Assembly: GCA_003427395.1 (NCBI GenBank)
Contig: BFEA01000040.1
Span: 4,299,944 to 4,322,116 of the forward strand
Direction of reading: 5' to 3'
DNA length: 22,173 nt
Source of the DNA: Chara braunii
Lineage: Eukaryota > Streptophyta > Charophyceae > Charales > Characeae
The stretch's first letter is position 1. Every line of letters begins with the position of its first letter. Positions 6,898-16,504 of this stretch are shown in pieces. The position numbers and the translations under genes are program-made. Under the pieces are notes generated by a model. The model had not been told where the DNA came from. It searched no databases and saw only the letters and a program-made list of their open reading frames with translations.

Positions 6898-8784
6898 ATG
6901 GACGACCGACAGCCGAAGAGCAGGGCGTTGTTGGACTCCCCCACCGCTCACCACGCGCAGCACAGCGGTGCTCGAAAGTCACAGCAGTACGATCCGTCTG
7001 TGTACGCGCACTTGTTGTCGCACGGAATTCCGCTGCCGCCGGCGGATGATAAGGTGGAGGAGGTAGGATCTCGCACCGTGGCGCTCGGGAGCGGATCGAC
7101 GCAGGATTGGGCGGGGAGCCAGTTCTTTGGAAATCGGCAAACGACGTTTCGACAATCGCACACACAACTGCTCGAAGAAGGTATAGGCGAGGAAGACACA
7201 CTTGCCGACGTCAATCTGTCGTTCGGATTATGTAGCGGGAGCTCAGCGACGACGACACGTACGCGCATCATCAATCTCCACCCTGACGACAATTGGGGTG
7301 ATGCGGCGCTCGTCGGTCTGTCGGGCGGGGGGTCGTCCGTTGGATCGTCGGCAGCAGAGAAGACGAGGGACCGACACTATCTGCAATCGAAGTCGACGCT
7401 GACAACACGCCCCTAAGTCGTTTGTTCGCAGCGGGTGCAATTGCCATCGCAATTGTCAGGAGGTCAGGTGACTGGAAGGCGCTCGGGTGGGGGCGGTGTG
7501 GACACCAGATTCGCAGTCAACGTCGATGAGCGGACGGGTCGGCAAGTGTGGGCAGAACATCGGCAACAACTTCGTGGAGATTGTGAAGACGCGATAACGA
7601 GGGGGGTTCGGCAGCTGCATGTAGACGGAAGCGACGTAGATAAAGAGGTGGCGGTGGAAGTAGACGACTTCAAAGACATCGACGAGGAAGACGAAGACGA
7701 CGAAGAGGGCGCTGTGGACATTCGGCCTGTGGGCAGGACATCCATGGGTGGTCGGGGAAGAAGCAAGAAAGCTTCTGCCGCGCATAGACGACAGACGAAG
7801 ACGACTGCATCTGGCGAGAGCGATGGCGAAGGTGACATGGACGTGGACGGTGGGAGGAACTTCTGGTCGGTGGAGCACATGGTCGCTCTCGTGAGGGCGA
7901 AACGGGATCAGGATGCGCACCTGGAGGGTATGGGGCAAGCATTTGCCTGCATGAAGCCAAGGGAATGGAAGTGCCAGGATGTTCATGAGAGATTGAAGAA
8001 GGGTGTCGTTAGGAGTGGCGAGAACTGCGGGAAAAAATGGGACAACTTGATGCAGCAATTCAAGAAGGTGCATAGGTTCATGCAGGAGTCCGGGAAACCG
8101 GACTACTTCTAGCTGACGGGCAAGGAAAGGAGATCACACGGATTCAACTTCGTAATGGAGCGGGTGGTGTATGAGGAGATCAAGGGATCGGCAGCAAAGA
8201 ATCACACCATCCATCCGAGGAACGTCGCTGACAACGGTGTGCTGGGTGGTGTCGAAATGCCGTCCGGCTCAAGGGGGGGAAGAGGCGATGGCGGGGGCGT
8301 GGGCGACGTACTTGGCGAGCCACATGAAGAAGAGGGTGGGCCGACTAAAGGTTCTTCGTTTAGTACGGGTAGCACTGTGGGTTTGGCGAAAAGGAAGAAC
8401 ATGAGGCAGCAGACTTTCAAGGCGTTGACGAAGGTAATGGAGAAGCACGACACACTGATGGGGACGACCTTGGAGAGCGCGATCAAGAGGCAGTGTAAAG
8501 GTTCTTCGTTTAGTACGGGTAGCACTGAGGGGTTGGCGAAAAGGAAGAACACGAGGCCGCAGACGTTCGAGGCGTTGACGGATGTAATGGAGAAGCACGT
8601 CACACTGATGGCAACAACCTTGGAGAGCGCGAGCAAGAGGCAGTGCTCGATGTTGATGCGACAGTGCGAGATCATGGAGTCCGAGGTGGACGCCCAAAAG
8701 AAACACTATGTGGAGTCCGATGATGTCAGCAAGCTCATGTGCGACGCCCTCATGGAAATAGCGAAGGCTATTCGGGAGAGATAG
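6898..8784 (+). pseudogene. trihelix/MYB-SANT-like DNA-binding protein of a PIF/Harbinger-type element, broken
   Basis: One reading frame runs from the ATG at 6898 (context GACATGG) to a TAG at 8782-8784, interrupted by an in-frame TAA (7414-7416) and TAG (8110-8112). The coded protein would be about 630 residues. It has a Ser/Gly-rich N-terminal half, an acidic Asp/Glu tract (about 7660-7720) and a basic stretch. A trihelix/MYB-like domain lies at about 7861-8110, with three spaced tryptophans (FWSVEHMVALV, REWKCQDV, GKKWDNLMQQFKKV). The C-terminal part is Lys/Glu-rich and helical-looking and contains an in-frame duplication. In the PIF/Harbinger superfamily such MYB-like proteins act with the transposase in DNA binding and nuclear import. 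The broken transposase at 11015-11686 on the other strand fits that pairing. The TAA could instead lie in an intron (TTCGCAG just after it resembles an acceptor), but the TAG falls right after the domain and looks like true decay. Confidence 0.75.
8347..8646 (+). repeat. in-frame tandem duplication, 2 x 150 bp (50 residues), inside the MYB-like gene
   Basis: The unit starting AAAGGTTCTTCGTTTAGTAC at 8347 restarts at 8497, and both copies end in CAGTG(T/C). The period is exactly 150 bp, so the frame is kept. Each copy encodes KGSSFSTGST, then GLAKRKN, and then a predicted helix ending KRQC. The copies differ at about 20 bases, many of which change amino acids. Confidence 0.95.
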
Positions 8785-9197
8785 CCTTCTGTAAGGTGCA
8801 TCCACGCGCCGATGCGCACCCCCGTTGCACTATCACCGTCATTCTAAGAAGACGTGTGAGTCGACCTCGTTGCCGATGACGTCCACTGGGGCGATGGCCT
8901 CCAATGTAGCCCTGCTGTTATTTGTGCACGTCTACACTGCTGAAGTCGTTGTGAATGACGCGCAGATATGCAGACTTCGTGGCACGGAAGTGGAAGTCCA
9001 CTTACATTGCCTTCTGTTTACAAATTAGTTTATTCGGAAAACCAGTGGGTTTTTTTTTTTTTTTTTACTATGAATTTGTTTCGGGTATTGTTGTGCACAA
9101 CCTAGTCCACTGGATCTTCGTCGATGGAAGAAGGCAGGAATGGTTCCTGCTTTCGTTAATACAGTTTCAGGGGCCGACGATGTCATTCACTATTATC

Positions 9198-9202
<5 letters not shown>
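8785..9202. other. downstream region of the MYB-like gene, no gene seen
   Basis: Short open frames at 8825-9028 and 8955-9344 encode no recognisable domain, and the second owes its length to the TC microsatellite. A T16 tract lies at about 9051-9066. Confidence 0.5.
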
Positions 9203-9284
<82 letters not shown>

Positions 9285-9322
9285 TGTACAACATCCTCTA
9301 CAGGTGTGTGTGTGTGTGTGTG
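9203..9322. repeat. (TC)39 microsatellite followed by (GT)n
   Basis: An uninterrupted TC repeat spans 9203-9280. A GT repeat occupies 9304-9322. The apparent open frames encoding long Ser-Leu runs are artefacts of the TC tract. Confidence 0.97.
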
Positions 9323-9432
9323 CGAAAAACTGAATGTTGTCTAATTACGGTGTCCTCATAGTCATGGGATTTCAAAGATAAGTGGATATAGAGAAGCTGA
9401 ATTCCATGTCTTTACTACAGTCCATGAACGAA

Positions 9433-9465
<33 letters not shown>

Positions 9466-9590
9466 TTGCAAAAAACTGAATGTTGTCTAATTATCGTGTC
9501 CTCATAGTCGTGAGATTTCAAAGATAAATGGAAATGGAAAAGTTGAATTCCATGTCTTTGCTGATGTCCATGAACGAAGAAGGTCGTGTC
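9304..9590. repeat. tandem duplication, about 146-bp period, each copy led by a GT tract
   Basis: A GT tract followed by GC(G/A)AAAAACTGAATGTTGTC occurs at 9322 and again at 9468. The match continues through GTGTCCTCATAGTC, GATTTCAAAGATAA, GAATTCCATGTCTTT and GTCCATGAACGAA. The second copy's GT tract (about 9433-9466) has expanded. Differences between the copies are scattered, with no sign of coding constraint. Confidence 0.88.
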
Positions 9591-9786
9591 TTTAATGCAT
9601 TCCACGTCGAAGGAAGGTCGTCTGTTTAAACGAAACGACGCATTCCAAATGTGGAAAACAAAATGAAGACAACGTACTTTGGCGTGCGTTTAATGCAGTC
9701 CATGTCGAAGGGGGCCCGTGAGTTCAAACGAAACGAAACAATCCAAACGTCGAAAACAAAACGAAGAGGATGTACTTAGGCATGTT
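9591..9786. repeat. tandem duplication, 98-bp period
   Basis: TTTAATGCA(T/G)TCCA(C/T)GTCGAAGG begins at 9591 and again at 9689. The copies share CAAACGAAACGA-like, GAAAACAAAA(T/C)GAAGA and TGTACTT words. They are more diverged (about 80% by eye) than the preceding 146-bp duplication, so the two events are separate. Confidence 0.82.
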
Positions 9787-9825
9787 TTTTTTTTTTTTTG
9801 GNGGTCGGGGGGGGGGGGGGGGGGG
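9785..9825. repeat. poly-T then poly-G tract with an undetermined base
   Basis: T15 at 9785-9799 is followed by an N at 9802 and a G19 run at 9807-9825. The length of the G run should be treated as uncertain because of sequencing error in such tracts. Confidence 0.9.
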
Positions 9826-10149
9826 TGTTTGGTGGTTTCGGGGGTTGTGGTTGAAGAGAGGGTTGGAATTCGACAGTGATGTTGGGGTGCGAAGGGTGAG
9901 TCGAAGCGGCCCGCGAATGGCAGTTCAAAAAAGGAGGGTCCCGAGCTAGACGAAGGGCGGACGTGTCACAGTCTGTCACCCTTTGTCTTGCGAGACGATT
10001 CGTAGTCGCCACCCATGCCCTACATTGCACCCAACGTGTCCCTTGGACGTGGGTATAAACGACAAAGCCCCATTGTCATCTGCAGACAAGGGCTTCACAT
10101 TTTTCTCTCCCGGATCACCGCGCATCCTGTCAATCGCAGACCCGCCATC
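9826..10149. other. spacer with no identified gene
   Basis: It contains two short overlapping open frames on the plus strand (9983-10180 and 10015-10200) and longer ones on the minus strand, none with a recognisable domain. GGTATAAACG at about 10053 resembles a TATA box, but nothing coding follows it convincingly. Confidence 0.45.
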
Positions 10150-10500
10150 TCGCCCCGACTTCTCCATCCTGCGCGTCTGATCTTGACGTCTCACGTCTGA
10201 TCTCGATGTCTCTCCTCTGTCGTCTAGCCCCCGACGCCGTCTCGCCTCTGCCATCTAGCCTCCGTCGCCGTCTCGCCACTGTCGTCTAGCCTCCCTCGTC
10301 GTCTCGCCGCCACCGTCTCGTGATGTCTCGCGTCTGATCTTCATGTCTCGCCTCTGCCGTCTAGCCTTCATCGCTGTCTCGCCACTGCCGTCTACCCTCC
10401 GTCGCCATCTCGCCTCTGCCGTCTGCCCTCTGTCACCATCTCCCCTCTGCCGTCTGGCCTCCGTCGCCGTCTCGCCTCCGCCGTGTAACCTCCGTAATTT
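10150..10500. repeat. 31-bp minisatellite (GTCTCGCC...TCTAGCCTCCGTCGCC)
   Basis: Units beginning GTCTCGCC recur at 10239, 10270, 10301, 10345, 10376 and 10407 and onwards, mostly 31 bp apart, with shorter or rearranged units at the left edge. About ten units are present. The repeat is C/T-rich on the plus strand and lies between the two convergent pseudogenes. It has no convincing coding capacity. Confidence 0.88.
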
Positions 10501-11014
10501 AAACAGAAGACAACGCCAACACTCAAACGCTTCGTAACTTAAACACGATAAATATCAACGACAACGCGTCTCTCAAAACAAGTTGTAATATGTAGAACGG
10601 CGGTCGGAAACAAACACACGCTGGTAGCGTAAATAATGACGTCCGCCTGGGGACTTCCAGCGACGATATGGAAAATGCAATCCTTTCCAAGACACACCCT
10701 GTCACTGGCTGGACTTAGCAGAAAACGGACCGCCGCTGCCGAAGCCGAAGGAAATTTCTATGTTCCAAAAAAAAAAGGAACTGCAAAAACAGCACAAACA
10801 TTCCAGACACACCCTGATCGAAACAATGGCGACCTTCGCGGGTACTTGTGGACTCTACGAGTAGTTCTGGGGACGTAATATTCTAAAAATGAAGACGACG
10901 ACACAAGACCCCACCCTTTCGTCATTCCAGCCATCCCTGGACCGATGCCAAACCCGCCATCCTCTCACCACATCTCTCCACCGAGGATGGGCATGCTACG
11001 GACGAGGGACATCG
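10501..11014. other. stretch downstream of the transposase remnant, no gene seen
   Basis: This would be the 3' flank of the minus-strand transposase. Short open frames at 10636-10878 and 10889-11074 have no recognisable domain. A CCAGACACACCCTG-like word occurs twice (about 10688 and 10802). Confidence 0.45.
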
Positions 11015-11686
11015 CTAATCGAGCTTCATCCGCTCCGCCAACGCGTCCCTCAGAATGAGCGCATCACCTGTTGAACTCTCCATGCACACAGGCCGCAGGG
11101 GGCGATGAATCCCGAGGTCGACACGGCACCGCACTCCGTTGGCGTCCACCTCTCACAACAGATTCTCGTCAAATGGAATGCCTGCGTCGATGAGGATATT
11201 GTGAAGGATGCAAACGGCTACGAACTGCAGCGGCAAGGTCTCCATATTCGTCTTGTGCGNCCGCAGGAACAACCGCCACATCCCCTTCAGCCTTCCGAAA
11301 GCCCTTTCCACAGCCCCTCTCGCCACCTTCTGTTCGTTGTCGACGTGCTCCTCCACAGGGTGCTGACCAATGCCTCCATAGGGTACAACTATCCATTCTG
11401 ACGGAGGATAGCCGTTGTCGCCCAGCAAGTATCCGTTTGTCTGCGCTTGGAAGGGGAGCATCACTGGCGGGCCTGAGAAAAGATTGCCAGCCTCTGCACG
11501 CGCCCATAGACTTGAGAGTTGGATGACCCGGACGTCATGGCAACTTCCAGGGTAGTCGACGTGAACGTCGAGCACACGCAGATTGAGATCAACGACCACC
11601 TGTGCGACAACTGAGAAACGCCGTTTACGATCGTAGTAGTCCTCACTGGGGGAAACATTCAGGACATCCTCATAATGGGACTTTTT
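11015..11686 (-). pseudogene. PIF/Harbinger-type DDE transposase, C-terminal remnant
   Basis: The minus-strand frame from 11686 down encodes about 220 residues of a DDE_Tnp_4-type nuclease: SPSEDYYDRKRRFSVVAQVV, VDYPGSCHDVRV, then GDNGYPPSEW (second catalytic Asp, codon 11417-11419), then RGAVERAFGRLKGMWR (catalytic Glu, codon 11306-11308). About 36 residues separate the Asp and the Glu. An in-frame TGA at 11153-11155 interrupts it. Beyond that the same frame stays open and protein-like for 45 more residues to a TAG at 11015-11017, so the TGA looks like a nonsense mutation. The N-terminal half, including the first catalytic Asp and the helix-turn-helix, is not found. The frame meets a TAG at 11687-11689, either at an intron acceptor (CAG/TAG just upstream) or at a truncation. 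An N lies at 11260. The element could not make an active enzyme as read. Confidence 0.85.
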
Positions 11687-11689
11687 CTA

Positions 11690-12396
11690 CTTCTTCTAGA
11701 CGTAATTGCCGTCAGATACTTACACCCAAATGGGACCACAATCGTGGTCAGATGGATGTTAGGACAATCTATGGGCTTCACCTGGTATAGAATGCCCGGT
11801 CATTACAGTTGTATTTGGGTCAGCTGGCAATGCCCTCAGTCTAACCTCCAGGTTCCCGATCGCCCCCCACCCCTTTTTTTTTTTTTTTTTTTAATCTCCC
11901 CCCAGCTTAGAGCCTCGCTCCACTACTCTTCGACATGCACAAAAGACTAAAATCATAGCGGTGTATCTTTCCATGTTCTAGCGGAAGATTCACTAAGGCC
12001 TGGTTATTGGAATTCCGTGGAAGGGTTATTGGAAGAGTTTGCCTGCGGAAAGACGGGACCCCACCTCAGAGGATGGAAAAGGTAGTTCTGTTCTTTTTTT
12101 TTTTTTTTTTTTTTTCGAGCTCGGAAAGGTGGAAACTTGAGAGGGACGAGGACGTGATCCTGGATGTCCGTTTGAAGGGCAGCGGACCTGTTTCGGATGG
12201 ATGTCTGGTCTTGGGTGGCGAGTGACGAGAGCATGTTTGCATCTGTCACCCTTTTCATGGGACGTCTCGGCTCGGACCATCGATGGACCAGCAGTTTGGC
12301 GAGGAGTTTCCAAGCAAGGACGTGGCCCCTCGTTACCCTATGGAAATGATACAAAATTCCAGCGGAAAGTCCTCCCGTGCCAGTTTTCCAACCGGA
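11690..12396. other. region between transposase remnant and retrotransposon
   Basis: It holds a family-B-like palindromic piece at 11724-11822, a T tract at about 11876-11892 and another at 12092-12115. The minus-strand open frame at 12004-12405 contains a lysine run made by the second T tract and has no recognisable domain. Missing transposase exons could lie here, but I could not find the expected DG-H/first-Asp motif. Confidence 0.5.
11724..11822. mobile_element. family-B-like palindromic piece
   Basis: The ends ACCCAAAT (11724) and ATTTGGGT (to 11820) are inverted, and an internal perfect hairpin GACCAC/GTGGTC lies at about 11733-11748. The right part, GCCCGGTCATTACAGTTGTA (11794-11813) plus TTTGGGTCA, matches the interior of the 89-bp element at 5412-5500 with two or three changes. 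It sits immediately upstream of the surviving transposase exon on the minus strand. Confidence 0.55.
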
Positions 12397-12400
12397 AAGT
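12397..12400. other. target-site duplication, left copy (AAGT)
   Basis: AAGT precedes the 5' LTR and follows the 3' LTR (21398-21401). It could be counted as 5-bp AAAGT if the LTR is ended one base earlier. The 17-bp context TTTTCCAACCGGAAAGT (12384-12400) is also found intact at 21439-21455, which independently supports this boundary. Confidence 0.8.
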
Positions 12401-12968
12401 TGCAATGACTTGCTGGTTCCAGGGTGCCTGTAGCCTCTCTCTGACGAGGCTGTACCATAGGTAGGGACAAATTCGTAATTTTGTTTGGCTGAGGGCTAAC
12501 CGAGAGACCTACCTGTAAGGAAAATTTGTGAGGAACATATTTGTAAATATAGGAAATATGGGCCCAGTACTAACTCGAATTTCCTATAGCTACCCTAACT
12601 GCGAATAGCAGACCCGGGCTACCCCTAGGACAGACAGGCCCAATGGGCCTACGCTGATAGACGGTCCTATAGCCTATAGCTGGGTAGGGAGAGGCGCTAA
12701 GGGACGAAACACAAACGGGACCAGTCGGTCAGTCATTCCGGTCTAGGTCGAGTCTAGGCTAGGGTAGAGTATAGATAGGTTGAGAGAATCGGCCCGGGGC
12801 TTTTGGCAGTTGACACTTCGTGGTGGAAGTTGTCGCGCACGCGGCATCGGGTCGTGGTGACTAATACATGCGTGGGAGACGGCGGACATAGCCAGACCTT
12901 CAGAGCGCTGACCAGACTGGGTTCAACGTTGTCCGCTCTGACTCTCTGAGAGTCAAAGCGGTCTGGGC

Positions 12969-12975
12969 TATAAGG
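12969..12975 (+). promoter_or_regulatory. LTR TATA-box-like element
   Basis: CTATAAGGGG lies in the middle of the LTR, the only good TATA-like word placed upstream of the AATAAA. It is preserved at 20629-20635 in the 3' LTR, as expected of a promoter copied into both LTRs. Confidence 0.55.
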
Positions 12976-13328
12976 GGTCTGATGTGTTGGAGCACGTGGT
13001 GCATTGCTGACCCTCCTCAGGAGTAGGGTCCCAGTGGCGATGCAGCCATAGCTGCATCTTCTCGGAGATTATCGTCGTTTGGACGTCATCTTCGTTAGAG
13101 ACTGTTGGTGCTGAGCTTCTTCCTCATCATCTGAGTGGCGATTGGCTCTGGGAGCTTGTTTCATCTTGGCGCAGGCCACTGAGTTGGATGTCAGGGTGGC
13201 GCTGGGTGTTACCTGGGGTTCTGGTGCTATTTTTAGCTGTTCGGTGTGTGTGGGGTTGAGGCGCTACCCCTCTGAGGGTAGCGTAGCAGGTTTCTGAGAG
13301 TATTCAGTGAAAACGATGCTCTGAGTTT

Positions 13329-13334
13329 AATAAA
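13329..13334 (+). promoter_or_regulatory. LTR polyadenylation signal AATAAA
   Basis: AGTTTAATAAACAGTTG is identical in both LTRs (21113-21118 in the 3' copy). Its position about 285 bp before the LTR end fits the R/U5 region. Confidence 0.55.
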
Positions 13335-13615
13335 CAGTTGTAATACTGTGTTTGAGTTGTCATCTCTTCATTGGTTTCTGGCTGTGATCACTCGGTTGTC
13401 TCCTATGAATTATTGTTGGGACTTGTGTGGAGAGAATTCACAGTGTTGTGTATTCTGTCACTTCGCTCCTCTGAGTCTCCCGCTGCGTTCTATCTGTTGG
13501 GTGGTGTTACACTCCACTACCTCTCCCCTTCCTTCTATGCATGTATGGGCGTGTACAAGTGTTCCTGTGAGTTAGCGTTGACAAAATTTCAACGGACAAT
13601 CATGTTCATAACAAT

Positions 13616-13630
13616 TGGTATATCGGACCC
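13616..13630 (+). other. primer binding site-like sequence
   Basis: Two bases after the 5' LTR comes TGGTATATCGGACCC. Its first six bases match the initiator-methionine PBS common in plant LTR elements (TGGTATCAGAGC), but the rest does not, so either the site has decayed or another tRNA is used. Confidence 0.5.
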
Positions 13631-14968
13631 ACACAATGGCGAGATGATGGACTGAGGCAGCTATCACTACCTGAGAGCTTATGACGTTGGATTTCATGGT
13701 GGAATCGCATCTTCAGTATTGCGCTCAGTAGGGTGTTGGTGAGGAGCATGTGGAGGTTGGTATGACAGAGAGATTGGTGGCGATTCAGTGCTCAGTGGCC
13801 TGGAAGGCACCGAGGGGCTATTTTTAGCCCAGGCGTTGACTCTGCTAGTGGCGAGATACCTGGGGGGTATGTCGAGTTTCAGATTCTGAGCTGGATTCAG
13901 TGAATCTGAGTAGTGGGGATTAATCGCCATATCAAGAGCTTCAGTATCACCAAGTTTCAGGAGATTTTGAACGAGGGAGCACCAGGAACAGTGAATGGAA
14001 GAAACTGGCGATATGACAGCTATAGCCAGTTTAGCTTCTTCTTCAAGTGTTTTGCCCTGAAGTAAGTGTGCTCCTTATTCAAGTCTTTGTAGCGAGTTTG
14101 ATAGTTGTAATCAGACTGGAGAAATTGAAATTGGATGTCTGTAGTCAGTGGAAGTTGAAAATCGCCCTGCCTGACTGCCATAGCTATTTCTCCTACCTAT
14201 CTACTTGGACTTCTACTGACTCTGTTTGACCCCCTCTCTGTCTCAAATTGCATCTTTGACTGTTTTATAGTATTGCGATTCAGTACACACTGTGAATAGG
14301 AGAGTTCAGGACCTATCTGTCAATGATAATAGAATTCTGAATATTGTGCTGCCATAGCCAGTGCTTGGGGCAGCTAGGGTTTGTCATATCTTAGGTTCCG
14401 TCTTCAGAATTTCAGTTTGTCAGTCACCCTAAAATCGCAATTCAGTGTTGAGTCAGTGTCTGAAAGCGCTCTACTGGGATTGATGTTTTGAGTCAAATAC
14501 AATGATATTTGTACTTCGCGTCAACCATAGTGAGGCGTACAGGGTCCTACAGTGCCAGTGTTAGTAGTAGGAGTCTAAAAATAGCTTTATCAGTAATTCG
14601 CTGCATCGTGGTTGACGACTGAATGGTATTAATCGCTGCTTACTCTCTGCGCTATTCTAACCCTCCTACTTATAGTCCTAGGTTGCATCCTGTATGATTG
14701 CCTGACAGCGACTCTGGGGTTATTGCACTCAGATGAGGGTTCTGGGCTGTGAATGAAAAATTGCAAGTTGGTTTTATCTGGGATTGTCCTAAACTGACCC
14801 TGAATAGCCCTCAACAGCCTGCAGAGGCTGAGCGCTCTTCTGCCTATCACACCATGTCTCTTCTCATCAGGTGGCATTGATTGCATCCGTCTGTGTGTGA
14901 TGCAATCTTAATTTCTGCTCACCTTGTCTTTGCATGTCTTATTTATTTGACTGTGTGGGTGTGTAACG
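13631..14968 (+). other. untranslated leader of the retrotransposon
   Basis: About 1.34 kb between the PBS and the gag ATG contains many short ATG frames and stops in all frames and no recognisable domain. Such long leaders are known in Ty3/gypsy elements, where they carry packaging signals. I see no specific structure to name. Confidence 0.7.
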
Positions 14969-16504
14969 ATGGCTGACACGGAGACGAAGGTTGAGGAAGG
15001 GAAACCTTCTGCTCACCCTCCCCCACTTCCTCTCTGCCCCTTGGAACAGGCCCTGCTTGAAGCGGAGGAAAACCGCAAAAAGGTAGAGGCCCATGTCCAA
15101 CAGTTGAAAAGGGAGATGAAGGAAGCAAAGGAGGAGACAGTTACGTAAAGAGGTGGAGAAAGTTGTTGTCAGTGGTACTTCCAGTCAGTATAGTAAGGAT
15201 ACTGTTGAGTTGGTGCTGTTAACAGACACTCTCAACAGGTCTTATTTTTCTAACTGGACCAACAGATTCTCGATGTAGAGAATCAATGCTCTGCCATTGA
15301 CCGCAAGGTCGATAAGTTGACAGCAAGCCTTGATTCCCTGACAGCGAGTGTCAACAAAATTCTGCAGCATCTGCAACTCCCTGTGCCTCCTCCCCAACCT
15401 CTTCAACCTATCCTAAAATTCGGTTCACCATCCCACAGTCGTCCAACTTCACCTACTGGTTCCCACGTGTCCACTACCTTTGTCCCCTCTGGCACATCTG
15501 ATCAGCGGCAGCCCAAGCCGACGCCACCTCCTATGTACTCCAGGGAAGACCCCAAGGTGGATGTCTCAGACTGGGTTATCGCTATGCAGGCGTACCTGGG
15601 CAGGTTTGTTTGTCCAGAGGTGACAAAGGTAGGAACGATTCTAGGGCGTCTGGAGAGGACTGATCTGAAATGGTGCACATCCTCCGCAGCGAAACAGAAT
15701 CTGCCCATGGACAGATGGGCACAACAAGTGAAGGTGGAGGGGTTGCTTCAGGCCCTGCGAGACCGGTTTGCAGAAAGGGAACATGCCCGAAAAGTAGTAG
15801 ATAAGATACTGCTGCTGGGTTCACGCAGGTTTGAGGGTTCCCTGTCCAAGCTCTACAGTCCGTTTGAGAGCTTAACTGCTACACGCGGTCTCGAAATGAG
15901 TGAGTCTGACCAGCTCACTCACTTCCTGTGCGCCGCGCCTCCAGACTACTCCATTGCTTTGTACTCTCAGGGTCACAAGGACTGGAGGTCCTTTGGCAAA
16001 GCGGCCCTGGACCTGGAGTCTCGGCTCAAGGTTCAGGAACCTTCTTACGGAAGGAGGAGGCCCTCTTCCAGGGGAGAGTGTAGCAAGAAGGGCGCTCTAT
16101 TGGCTGTTGATGCAAAATCTGATTCTGATGCATCTCAGTGTGGCAGTCCTCCATCTGAGACTGCATCAGTATCAACAGTTGAGATAACCGTTCTTGCCTT
16201 GGTTGAGAACCTTGCTACCATGTTCAAAGGGAAGATGGGGAACAACAGCAGCAAGAGCTTAGCCAGTCAAAAGGGGAAAGGGAAGGGACGTGCCACTTCC
16301 CCTCAGGCCGAGAGACCTAATTTACCACGAGACGTCAATTGGCCAGTCAACCCCATGGATCCTTCCACCCTTCCCTGGAGAGCGCTCAGGATCCAAGAGG
16401 GGCAATGGCAGAGGAGGAAGGACCGTGAGGTTTGCTTTTGCTGTGAGGGGGACCACTTTTTGAAAGATTGTCCCCATATGCCTCGCAAACCTGGTTCTAG
16501 TTAA
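14969..16504 (+). pseudogene. gag: gag (capsid/nucleocapsid) of the Ty3/gypsy element, twice frameshifted
   Basis: The ATG at 14969 starts a frame with a Glu/Lys-rich coiled-coil-like stretch (about 15045-15140). A TAA at 15146 is bypassed if the reading moves by one base near 15141, and the original frame resumes near 15260, so two compensating single-base changes fit. The frame is then open from 15260 to the TAA at 16502-16504. The capsid-like region (about 15560-16030; WVIAMQAYL, WAQQVKVEGLLQALRDRF, LPPDY-type CAAPPDY) matches retrotransposon gag organisation. A basic Lys/Gly stretch precedes a zinc knuckle at 16433-16471, CFCCEGDHFLKDC, spaced C-X2-C-X3-H-X4-C, one residue shorter than the usual X4. 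The stop abuts a run of seven A. Confidence 0.85.

Larger units (their letters stand above)
12401..13613 (+). repeat. 5' LTR (1213 bp)
   Basis: It begins TGCAATGACTTGCTGG and ends TTCATAACA, and it aligns along its length with 20060-21397. A TATAAGG box at 12969-12975 and an AATAAA at 13329-13334 mark a plausible transcription start and polyadenylation signal, so R would lie between about 13000 and 13360. A short palindrome GACTCTCTGAGAGTC sits just upstream of the TATA box. The apparent open frames within it are not conserved. Confidence 0.93.

Noticed and set aside
7456-8805. Long minus-strand open frames (7456-8073, 8202-8675, 8269-8805)
   Set aside because: They lie antisense to the MYB-like gene, whose plus-strand frame carries the recognisable domain. 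The minus frames arise from high GC and from the 150-bp duplication.
8955-9361. Two open frames encoding long Ser-Leu runs
   Set aside because: They are translations of the TC microsatellite.
10150-10500. CRISPR-like array
   Set aside because: The 31-bp units are contiguous and diverged, with no unique spacers and no cas genes, and the context is eukaryotic.
11169-11507. A 112-residue minus-strand frame in the transposase region
   Set aside because: It is a shifted frame over the DDE-coding sequence, and the transposase motifs are in the other frame.
12004-12405. A 133-residue minus-strand open frame next to the 5' LTR
   Set aside because: It includes a lysine run from a T tract, shows no domain, and is cut by the LTR boundary.
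13348-13655. ORFs in the LTR end repeated at 21197-21457
   Set aside because: They recur only because the LTR is duplicated. The reading frames differ between the copies and show no domain.
13631-14968. Extra gene (for example an envelope) in the retrotransposon leader
   Set aside because: Stops occur in all frames with no long ORF, and no envelope-like region exists after integrase, where pol ends 10 bp from the LTR.
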